Shown here in pieces: positions 7,437 to 11,824 of a stretch of 12,487 nt of DNA. Below the pieces are notes generated by a model. The model was given only the letters and a program-made list of their open reading frames with translations, made no database searches and was not told the DNA's origin. The stretch's first letter is position 1; the number at the start of each line of letters is the position of its first letter. The position numbers and the translations under genes were made by a program. Source of the stretch: Candidatus Magasanikbacteria bacterium RIFCSPHIGHO2_02_FULL_47_14 (GTDB lineage Bacteria; Patescibacteriota; Patescibacteriia; Magasanikbacterales; UBA922); NCBI GenBank assembly GCA_001784275.1, contig MFQB01000051.1, positions 16,723 to 29,209 on the forward strand, read 5' to 3'.

Positions 7437-8838
7437 GGCGACAACTCAATTTGCTAACTTCACACAACGTCGAGTTGGCCTTGAGTTTGAAAACCCGTTG
7501 GTACATGAAGATGGCTCACCTGTGACAGCTGGCGTTATTCAAGAGATGTACACTCGATTAAAGCAAAAAAATTATCTGGGCGAAGTAGAAAAACTTTCCG
7601 GGAATGTACTATACGTAGAAAAACCCATCGGTCAGGGTATTGTTAATGTGAGCACAGATTGTGCATGGTCAAGTGTTGAACTCGCCTTGCCCCCGGCTGA
7701 TACCCTTGGTGAAGCAGAAACTGTGTATTTGCAAGTACGCGACGAGGTGCTCGGCTCGCTTCCTCGTCAGTTACGTTGGCTTGCTCTCGGCACTGTACCG
7801 GGCAAGTTCAGTCCTGATCCCATCTATAAAACAACAAAACCAATTTATCGTCTGGTCCCGGATGAGTACTACCACAATATTTTTTTGGCTTTAAATGCGC
7901 ACCAAGTTGGCATCAGTGTGCGTCTGAACGAAGCCACAACGCTTATCAACGAACTGACAAAGGTAAGCGGATTGGTGGTTGCACTATGCGCCAACTCTTC
8001 AATTCAAAATTTTTCTGTATTGCCATGGGAAGAGTGGCGCTTGGTTGCATGGAAGTTTCTTCTTTTGACAAATAAACAGGGGACGAGTCAGCTGGCGGGT
8101 TTCCCGGATAAGCCATTTTTGTCCGTTGCAGACTACTATTCTTACTTTTGGAGGATAAAGGCCACACCCTTTGCAGCACCAGTCCGTGATGGCGCGTTTA
8201 TCTCAGTACCACCTATTTCGTGGTTTGAATACTTTCAAAAGACGTCGTGTGAGGGGCAAGATCTTCAGGGAAATAAACAAACTTTATATCCGCTGCCACA
8301 AGACCTGAACGTTGCGGGTATAACTCACTGGCCGTTTGCAAAGCTCCATATTGTCTTCGACCCTGAGAAGATAGTGTTAGCTGATTTTTTTGACTCGCTG
8401 CAAAGCAACAGTTTGGAAGACTACCTCGTGGATCGATATACAAACATGTATATCGAATTTCGTCCAATTGCGGCCGCACCAAAAGGAGAGGAGCTGGCAA
8501 TGCCTGCCCTGATGCTTGGTTTAGCAGAAAATGTAGAAGAGTTACAGAATTTTACCAGCGCATACACATGGGAGGAATGGAAAAACCTTGTTGACCATGC
8601 AGCGGTCGCAGGTATGAATGCACGGCTCGGTAAAAATCCGTGTTATGAACTACTAAAACCCCTTATTGACATTGCATTTCGAGGTCTTAGAAAAAGAAAC
8701 TGCAAAGAAGAAAACTATCTTGTACCTTTGTATGATCGGATTGAGAAGAAGGAAAGTCCGGCCATGGTAGTAAATAAAATTTTGGAACGGCAGGGGAGAG
8801 AGGCATTTTTAAACGCAATTACGTATGATAGACCATAA
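7423..8838 (+). CDS. GCS2-type carboxylate-amine ligase 2 (diverged paralogue)
   Basis: This 471-aa protein has the same order of motifs as ligase 1: RRVGLEFEN (16-24) with Glu21 and Glu23; SSVELALPPADTL (83-95) with Glu86, closer to the canonical ExATPP form than ligase 1; HQVGIS (160-165); CANSS (189-193); PWEEWRLVAW (201-210); YIEFRPI (343-349); and EKKESPA at 441-447. Metal- and ATP-binding positions look intact. Outside these blocks the two ligases differ widely; an insert near 255-310 is not obvious in ligase 1. Different substrates for the two enzymes are therefore likely (inference). The start overlaps small protein B by 14 bases and the stop overlaps the exonuclease by 14 bases. The N-terminal 14 residues ahead of RRVGLEFE are longer than in ligase 1, so a later start cannot be fully excluded. 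Confidence 0.83.
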   Translation: MRIPEATTQFANFTQRRVGLEFENPLVHEDGSPVTAGVIQEMYTRLKQKNYLGEVEKLSGNVLYVEKPIGQGIVNVSTDCAWSSVELALPPADTLGEAETVYLQVRDEVLGSLPRQLRWLALGTVPGKFSPDPIYKTTKPIYRLVPDEYYHNIFLALNAHQVGISVRLNEATTLINELTKVSGLVVALCANSSIQNFSVLPWEEWRLVAWKFLLLTNKQGTSQLAGFPDKPFLSVADYYSYFWRIKATPFAAPVRDGAFISVPPISWFEYFQKTSCEGQDLQGNKQTLYPLPQDLNVAGITHWPFAKLHIVFDPEKIVLADFFDSLQSNSLEDYLVDRYTNMYIEFRPIAAAPKGEELAMPALMLGLAENVEELQNFTSAYTWEEWKNLVDHAAVAGMNARLGKNPCYELLKPLIDIAFRGLRKRNCKEENYLVPLYDRIEKKESPAMVVNKILERQGREAFLNAITYDRP

Positions 8839-9352
8839 AAACGTTATCTTTTACGACACAGAATTTAGTGACTTGAATATAAGAACTGGCGAGTTGCTTT
8901 CGATCGGTCTGGTTTCTTATTCTGGTGATGAACTTTATATTGAGCTTCCGTATAACAATCCTGTTCACCCGTGGGTTGAGGAGCATGTTTTGCCGTATTT
9001 GAATGGTAAGCAAGTGGATAAGCAAACGGCACGCACTGAGGTAACTTCATTTGTTCAAAAACATTCCCGCGGAGCAGAAAAACCCTATCTGGTGGCGTAT
9101 GTAAACCAGTTTGACTCAATGTATTGGTATGATTTGTTTGAGTCGCCGACTGACCATCCGGTTTTTTGGATACCGATTGATTTTGCATCTATTTTGTTTG
9201 CACATGGATTTGAACCAAATTCCATGGGTAAAGAGTCATTTTTTGAGTTACTAAATATAGAGAAAGCCAAATTCACTGCGCATAATGCGTTAGAGGATGC
9301 ACGGTTGTTGAGGGAGACCTATGTTCAGTTTTTTGAGTATATTCAAAGGTAG
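8825..9352 (+). CDS. DEDDh 3'-5' exoribonuclease, RNase AS-like
   Basis: This 175-aa DnaQ-fold nuclease has all catalytic residues visible: Asp11 and Glu13 in FYDTEFSD (Exo I), Asp97 in NQFDSMYW (Exo II), and His153 and Asp158 in HNALEDARLL (Exo III). The N-terminus FYDTEF followed by GELLSIGLV resembles the mycobacterial Rv2179c group (RNase AS), whose members trim 3' RNA ends. No polymerase or helicase domain is attached. It overlaps ligase 2 by 14 bases and closes the cluster; a hairpin follows within 30 bases. It may be a housekeeping RNase that shares the transcript by chance, or may trim an RNA or nucleotide used by the ligase system. The latter is speculation. Confidence 0.85.
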   Translation: MIDHKNVIFYDTEFSDLNIRTGELLSIGLVSYSGDELYIELPYNNPVHPWVEEHVLPYLNGKQVDKQTARTEVTSFVQKHSRGAEKPYLVAYVNQFDSMYWYDLFESPTDHPVFWIPIDFASILFAHGFEPNSMGKESFFELLNIEKAKFTAHNALEDARLLRETYVQFFEYIQR

Positions 9353-9363
9353 CGGGTATTTTA

Positions 9364-9397
9364 CGCATAGTATACAGTGTCGCATAATATACATTGT
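9364..9397 (+). repeat. Tandem 17-bp direct repeat downstream of the cluster
   Basis: CGCATAGTATACAGTGT (9364-9380) is followed at once by CGCATAATATACATTGT (9381-9397), with two mismatches. The repeats start 12 bases after the exonuclease stop. Such a head-to-tail pair fits a protein-binding site, and the second copy overlaps a hairpin. No known operator is recognised. Confidence 0.7.
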
Positions 9398-9402
9398 GCG
9401 AC
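9379..9402 (+). terminator. Hairpin after the ligase cluster; weak terminator or operator
   Basis: GTCGCATAAT (9379-9388) pairs with ATTGTGCGAC (9393-9402) over 10 bp (one G-U) around the loop ATAC. It is the only strong stem after the exonuclease stop, so it may end the six-gene transcript. No good T run follows (TCCTATATATT), so it may instead be a palindromic protein-binding site. The rest of the gap to 9506 shows no further clear signal. Confidence 0.45.
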
Positions 9403-9506
9403 TCCTATATATTCAGAACAGCATACGGAAGTACCCTATTCCCCACTATCTCTTGAAAATGCAACAGCATAATAACTGTAAAAACTTTAAATAACTAACT
9501 GGATAT

Positions 9507-9794
9507 ATGGAAACTCACTCAAATGAAGAACTGCGTAGCACAGTGAATCGTCTTACAATCGCTTTCTCAAAGTTCATTACCCTAGTAACTTGGATTCTCT
9601 GCGTACTCACATTTATGACAGGTCTTATGTTTTTCACTTTAGTCGGTATCATTTGGCCACAACTACCCAAAGTTTTTCTCTGGATAGGTGCTGCTATTGC
9701 AGCAGCCACTATCGTTTTTTTTGTAAATCGTTCCTTAGCAATCTTATTTCCTCTTTCACCTCAAGAATTGAGTAAAAAAGAAAGCAATAAGTGA
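9507..9794 (+). CDS. Small membrane protein with two predicted helices (95 aa)
   Basis: I do not recognise the family. The 95-residue protein has a polar N-terminus (1-20), a hydrophobic segment about 23-49 that forms one long helix or a tight pair, a short WPQLPK turn, a second helix about 56-73 rich in Ala/Ile, and a charged tail ending KKESNK. Lys/Arg at both ends do not settle the topology. The gene stands alone, with 154 bases before it and over 300 after, and no strong Shine-Dalgarno (only GGATAT before the ATG). Coding is supported by the coherent membrane profile and the lack of a competing frame, not by homology. It sits at the left edge of the gene-poor zone. Confidence 0.5.
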   Translation: METHSNEELRSTVNRLTIAFSKFITLVTWILCVLTFMTGLMFFTLVGIIWPQLPKVFLWIGAAIAAATIVFFVNRSLAILFPLSPQELSKKESNK

Positions 9795-9980
9795 CAAACA
9801 CCGCGATGAGAGTCCAAGGAATTAGCAATTCATAAGTGCACATAGATCTCGAAGTTAATAACTCTGAATTTATCCAGTTCCCCTCTTGCTTTTCCGCTGA
9901 TTTTATGTTAGGGTATGCGTTGAACTGCTTTGCAGATCCCCTAGGTTACCATCATTGCTTGTCCACGAAACGTTTTTTGC

Positions 9981-10060
9981 AAGAATCCTTTCTCAAAGAC
10001 TATCTGAGACAAGTGTGAGCAATCACACAAAGCCTTGGGTAGCTTTGAGGAAGGATTTTT
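9981..10060 (+). other. Long stem-loop region, possible structured RNA
   Basis: In the gene-free stretch 9795-10116 the clearest structure is an 18-bp stem. Bases 9981-9998 pair with 10043-10060 through 16 Watson-Crick and 2 G-U pairs. The G-U pairs favour an RNA read from the + strand. Inside, GTGTGA-GCAA-TCACAC (10013-10028) forms a second hairpin with a GNRA tetraloop. A run of six T (10056-10061) closes the stem, as in a terminator. Nothing else in 9795-9980 can be supported: an open frame there has no recognisable protein. Confidence 0.5.
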
Positions 10061-10101
10061 TGTTTGTTCTCTCACAACACATCGTGGAATTTAATTATCG
10101 A

Positions 10102-10110
10102 GAGGAGGTG
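10102..10110 (+). promoter_or_regulatory. Strong Shine-Dalgarno with unusual start context
   Basis: GAGGAGGTG is an extended anti-SD match, by far the best in the window. At the usual spacing (8 bases after GGAGG) the codon is ATA at 10117, not ATG, GTG or TTG. The only nearby standard start, GTG at 10108, overlaps the SD itself. The SD decides that translation starts here rather than at ATG 9955 far upstream. Confidence 0.65.
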
Positions 10111-10116
10111 GTATAT

Positions 10117-10248
10117 ATAACCAAACCAGCTCGATATAACTATCGGTACCGACGCGCAGATAACGGTGAGATCACCACCAAGAAATACGCGGAAAACCAT
10201 CCCAAAACGACGGTCAGAGAAAATGCTGGCAAAAAGAAAACTAAGTAG
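10117..10248 (+). CDS. Small basic protein of the TxxYAxxHPxTT type (43 aa), probable ATA start
   Basis: From the ATA codon the frame gives 43 residues: a basic N-terminus with PARYNYRYRRADNG, then EITTKKYAENHPKTTVRE, then a Lys-rich tail. The block R-x4-G-x2-T-x2-YA-x2-HP-x-TT matches, from memory, a widespread family of short uncharacterised bacterial and phage proteins (YRSxxTGxxVTxxYAxxHPxTT). Those proteins also begin a few residues before the Tyr/Arg stretch, which supports the ATA start placed 8 bases after a perfect Shine-Dalgarno. A terminator overlaps the stop codon, marking a single-gene unit. The role is unknown; the charge suggests nucleic-acid binding. If ATA is not used, GTG at 10108 adds three residues. 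The gene lies between the arms of a 20-bp inverted repeat, hinting at transfer. Confidence 0.6.
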   Translation: MTKPARYNYRYRRADNGEITTKKYAENHPKTTVRENAGKKKTK

Positions 10249-10265
10249 TATCAATACTTAGTTTT
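10237..10265 (+). terminator. Rho-independent terminator of the 43-codon gene
   Basis: AAAACTAAGTA (10237-10247) pairs perfectly with TACTTAGTTTT (10255-10265) around a seven-base loop. The stem begins inside the last codons and includes the TAG stop, so the gene and terminator are fused tightly. With A and T runs on the two sides it could work in both directions. Confidence 0.75.
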
Positions 10266-10313
10266 CAACAACTCTAATGCTTTTATTCATCCCACGATGT
10301 GTTGTGAGAGAGT

Positions 10314-10331
10314 AAGGACCCAAATGTCCTT
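10314..10331 (+). other. Short hairpin between inverted repeat and tRNA
   Basis: AAGGAC (10314-10319) pairs with GTCCTT (10326-10331) around loop CCAAAT and is followed by TATTCTCTATT. It might be a weak terminator that shields the tRNA from upstream transcripts. The stem is only 6 bp. Confidence 0.3.
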
Positions 10332-10345
10332 TATTCTCTATTAGT

Positions 10346-10421
10346 GCCTCCGTAGCTTAACTGGATAGAGCGGCTGCCTTGTACGCAGAGCCAGATATCA
10401 GTTCAAGTCTGATCGGAGGTA
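10346..10421 (+). tRNA. Second tRNA-Thr (UGU), atypical; possible pseudo-tRNA
   Basis: Acceptor GCCTCCG (10346-10352) pairs with CGGAGGT (10414-10420) with one G-U. The D arm GCTT/GAGC and the T arm ATCAG-TTCAAGT-CTGAT are sound. The anticodon loop CTTGTAC gives TGT at 10380-10382. The anticodon 3' stem reads GCAGA, leaving the outer pair broken, and the variable loop is 7 nt instead of 5. Removing one AG of GCAGAG (10385-10390) would restore a perfect 5-bp stem and a 5-nt loop, so a dinucleotide insertion is likely. No CCA is encoded. The sequence differs strongly from the tRNA-Thr at 3077, which already reads the same codons, so this copy is redundant and may be foreign or decaying. Confidence 0.7.
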
Positions 10422-10645
10422 CTACTAGAGGATAAAAGGCACTTCAATTTTGGCACGCAACCTTAGCACGAAAATAAAAGAATGTCAATTCTTGTAATTG
10501 ACTATGGGTTGCCAGGGTCTTGTGAGATCTTCATATAACCTTCCGGTGGTTTTTTGAAGCTATTTTTAGTCTTTGTTTAGCTAAAAATTTGATACTTACA
10601 TCTTACCACATTTTTTTTACTTTGCCAACCTATTTCCTTATTGTT
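10422..10645. other. AT-rich intergenic stretch with small inverted repeats
   Basis: No convincing gene is seen. GCAACC (10457-10462) can pair with GGTTGC (10507-10512), enclosing AAGAAT-GTCA-ATTCTT (10478-10493). ATTTTTAG (10562-10569) pairs with CTAAAAAT (10581-10588). A run of six T follows AACCTTCCGGTGG near 10550. On the - strand TTGACA (10483-10488) could be a -35, but the -10 at the right distance (TAAGGT) is poor. Together these might be a structured transcript; evidence is weak. Confidence 0.3.
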
Positions 10646-10863
10646 TTAAGTTTCCCACTTCCCTATTCTCTCTTCGCCAGTCAAACCTGCAATACGTTTT
10701 ATCCTATTTCTACAATGGAGTCTTCCTTTTTCATATTCTTCCTCTGACGCCCGTAGGAGGTTTTTACTTTTACAATTTGGACAAGTTGTCTCTAGAGTGG
10801 GACTGTTCTCACAAGGCTGTACTCTTCATGACACGCGGAACAGGTCATTGGATACAGGGGCAT
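10646..10863 (-). pseudogene. Frameshifted small zinc-ribbon (FmdB-like) gene
   Basis: Reading leftwards from ATG at 10861-10863, the first frame gives MPLYPMTCSACHEEYSLVRT and hits TAG at 10792-10794. A second frame joined near residue 21 by a -1 shift continues with TLETTCPNCKSKNLLRASEE and runs to TAA at 10646-10648. Joined, this is a 70-odd-residue protein with two CxxC knuckles about 16 residues apart, the layout of FmdB/putative regulatory zinc ribbons (MPxYxxxC-x2-C...CPxC). Neither frame alone makes sense. A one-base indel, whether a true mutation or a sequencing error, is the simplest explanation; I see no classic slippery heptamer for programmed frameshifting. The C-terminal part (EERIGKWET) is not typical FmdB. 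No good Shine-Dalgarno precedes the ATG. Confidence 0.6.
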
Positions 10864-10905
10864 AAATAAAATGATAATTCTTCAAGTTTTACTCATTTAC
10901 CAATC

Positions 10906-10934
10906 TTGACACTTTCTCAATTTTCATGTATTAT
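10906..10934 (+). promoter_or_regulatory. Near-consensus sigma70 promoter for a small RNA
   Basis: TTGACA (10906-10911) is a perfect -35. A 17-base spacer leads to TATTAT (10929-10934), five of six matches to the -10. Predicted transcription start is about 10939-10941, exactly at the 5' strand of the stem that closes the RNA below. This is the best promoter in the window. Confidence 0.75.
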
Positions 10935-10938
10935 ATAG

Positions 10939-11037
10939 GTGTGCTTGTGGGCGAAAGCCCCGTTCGGTCAATCCGCAAGGATCATAAACCGAAAAGCAAG
11001 CACACTAAAAAACCTCTCTCCTAAGAGAGATTTTTTA
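10939..11037 (+). ncRNA. Short structured RNA, unrecognised family, with own promoter and terminator
   Basis: The transcript would fold into a three-way junction. P1: GTGTGCTTG (10939-10947) pairs perfectly with CAAGCACAC (10997-11005). P2: GGGC-GAAA-GCCC (10949-10960). P3: TTCGGT (10963-10968) pairs with ACCGAA (10988-10993); beyond a CA/CATAA internal loop it continues as ATCC-GCAA-GGAT (10971-10982). Both hairpins end in GNRA tetraloops, typical of folded functional RNAs. A near-consensus promoter starts at its first base, and a terminator begins 2-6 bases after P1. I compared it by eye with what I know of tmRNA, RNase P, SRP, 6S, c-di-GMP, glutamine and preQ1 RNAs and of hammerhead and twister ribozymes, and found no match. 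Role unknown: free-standing sRNA, ligand sensor or RNA antitoxin. It overlaps the 3' end of the opposing gene. Confidence 0.7.
11007..11036. terminator. Bidirectional terminator shared by the small RNA and the opposing gene
   Basis: CTCTCT (11014-11019) pairs with AGAGAG (11024-11029) around loop CCTA. Six A (11007-11012) face six T (11031-11036), so a U run is made whichever strand is read. It ends the small RNA on + and lies at the stop codon of the - strand gene (stop at 11035-11037). Confidence 0.8.
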
Positions 11038-11511
11038 TTTATCCTCTATCTCTGTGGTGCCTACAACACGATGGCCATTAAACATGGTCCAGTAAGGTAT
11101 GACACTCCAAAAATGAAAGGAACCGTCCTCCCCTCCAATTCTACGTATTACAACTTTAATTCTTGTTTGGTTGGTAAAACTTGTAATTGCGCAAAAAGCA
11201 AACCACTCTACTAAACTAGTTTTTGTAAATCCATCTTTTTTTGCTTTGCCAACTTTACATATGCTTCTTCTATATTCCTGTACTGTGGTAGATTTTTCAA
11301 CTATGTCTCTAGCTTTTTTGAGACAAAGAAATTTATTTCTTTGTACAGTTTTGCTTCTTTCTGACCGGCTGCCATCGTACCTCAGATGATGAAAACCCTC
11401 AGAATTAAAGGCGACGCTGTTTTTAAGAGCGGGACAATAAACGCTTTTTATCTTTTTATATTCAGTTTCCGTAAGAATTTTCAAACTTTCGAAGTCTTCG
11501 TAGACGTTCAT
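11035..11511 (-). CDS. Hypothetical protein, possible BECR-fold (barnase/EndoU/RelE-like) nuclease toxin
   Basis: This is a 158-aa soluble basic protein. A conserved-looking core begins YCPALKNSVAFNSEGFHHL (25-43), followed by R49/R52, then KFLCLKKARDIVEKSTTVQEY (60-80, helical), a beta-rich segment FTNQTRIKVVIRRIG (112-126), and FHFWSVIPYW (132-141). This layout, with CPxLK, FNxxGFxHL, a helix ending in xTVQEY and a final FWSVIPYW strand, recalls from memory small mobile-element proteins linked to the BECR nuclease superfamily. That assignment is tentative. If right, it would cleave RNA, with His41/His42 and Arg residues as candidates. No partner antitoxin protein is adjacent, but a structured RNA converges on it. 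No Shine-Dalgarno precedes the ATG. It stands alone in an accessory zone. Confidence 0.65.
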   Translation of the reverse strand: MNVYEDFESLKILTETEYKKIKSVYCPALKNSVAFNSEGFHHLRYDGSRSERSKTVQRNKFLCLKKARDIVEKSTTVQEYRRSICKVGKAKKDGFTKTSLVEWFAFCAITSFTNQTRIKVVIRRIGGEDGSFHFWSVIPYWTMFNGHRVVGTTEIEDK

Positions 11512-11538
11512 AAAATAAAAAGAATCAAGTTGAAATAA

Positions 11539-11656
11539 CCGGATAACTTTACCATATCCGGCCCACGCTGGTCTACCTTTTTTAATCCGTTCATCGCTCT
11601 TGGTAGACCTCAGTCGGGGCCAGCACTGTTTCGTGCTCCAGGCTCCCCTTCTGAGG
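11539..11656. other. Structured intergenic region with competing hairpins
   Basis: No gene is supported in 11512-11824. This part holds CCGGATA/TATCCGG (11539-11545 with 11555-11561), GGTCTACC/GGTAGACC (11570-11577 with 11602-11609), and a long imperfect hairpin 11608-11656 built from CCTCAG/CTGAGG, GGGG/CCCC and AGCAC/GTGCT. The second and third share bases 11608-11609, so they exclude each other, as in an attenuator. Which strand is transcribed is unclear. Confidence 0.45.
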
Positions 11657-11666
11657 AATCTGCAAC

Positions 11667-11697
11667 AAAAAACCCAGCTGTATTCAAGCTGAGTTTT
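11667..11697 (-). terminator. Terminator downstream of the FtsQ-like gene
   Basis: On the - strand AACTCAGCT (11695 down to 11687) pairs with AGCTGGGTT (11679 down to 11671) with one G-T pair, seven-base loop, then T six times (11672 to 11667). On the + strand the same site has a C-A mismatch and only four T, so - is the better strand. It lies about 128 bases past the FtsQ-like stop. Confidence 0.65.
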
Positions 11698-11732
11698 GCT
11701 TATCGGAGATTTATTTAGGACGTCGAAGTGGG

Positions 11733-11747
11733 ATTGTGCGACACAAT
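11733..11747. promoter_or_regulatory. Palindrome ATTGTG-CGA-CACAAT
   Basis: A perfect 6-bp inverted repeat with a three-base centre. Its reverse-strand core GTGTCGCACAAT is nearly the same as GTGTCGCATAAT at 9377-9388 and, on the other strand, GAGTCGCACAAT at 9393-9404. This suggests one DNA-binding protein acting in both intergenic regions. No regulator is recognised. Confidence 0.4.
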
Positions 11748-11824
11748 ACTTATGCTATATACGCCTTATAACACAGCCGTGCATTGCCCTTGTCAGGTCC
11801 CAGTCGGCTTCTACCCTCTCCGCT

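Larger units (their letters stand above)
10068..10311. repeat. Perfect 20-bp inverted repeat flanking a small gene
   Basis: Bases 10068-10087 are the exact reverse complement of 10292-10311. The 204 bases between hold a Shine-Dalgarno, a 43-codon gene and its terminator. A perfect 20-bp match at this distance is not expected by chance. No target-site duplication is visible outside the arms and there is no transposase, so this could be a MITE-like unit, a folded RNA/DNA element, or paired binding sites. Confidence 0.75.

Noticed and set aside
9836..10018. 60-aa open frame on the + strand
   Set aside because: No Shine-Dalgarno, no recognisable motif, and it runs into the 18-bp stem-loop.
9955..10116. 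Longer start (ATG 9955) for the small basic protein
   Set aside because: It would cross the long stem-loop and one inverted-repeat arm; the strong SD at 10102 and the family N-terminus favour a start near 10117.
10939..11214. 91-aa open frame on the + strand
   Set aside because: Its first third is the structured RNA and terminator, and the rest is antisense to the 158-aa gene.
10611..11254. Similar 18-base stretches around CTTTGCCAAC at 10620 and 11245
   Set aside because: Each has a preceding T run and both could encode VGKxKK on the - strand, but the match is short and partly low-complexity; a gene fragment duplication cannot be shown.
11560..11656. SRP, RNase P or tmRNA gene on either strand
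   Set aside because: The stems are there but none of the conserved signature sequences of these RNAs could be found.
9795..11824. CRISPR array or integrase attachment sites
   Set aside because: No regularly spaced repeats, no copy of a tRNA 3' end and no recombinase gene were found.
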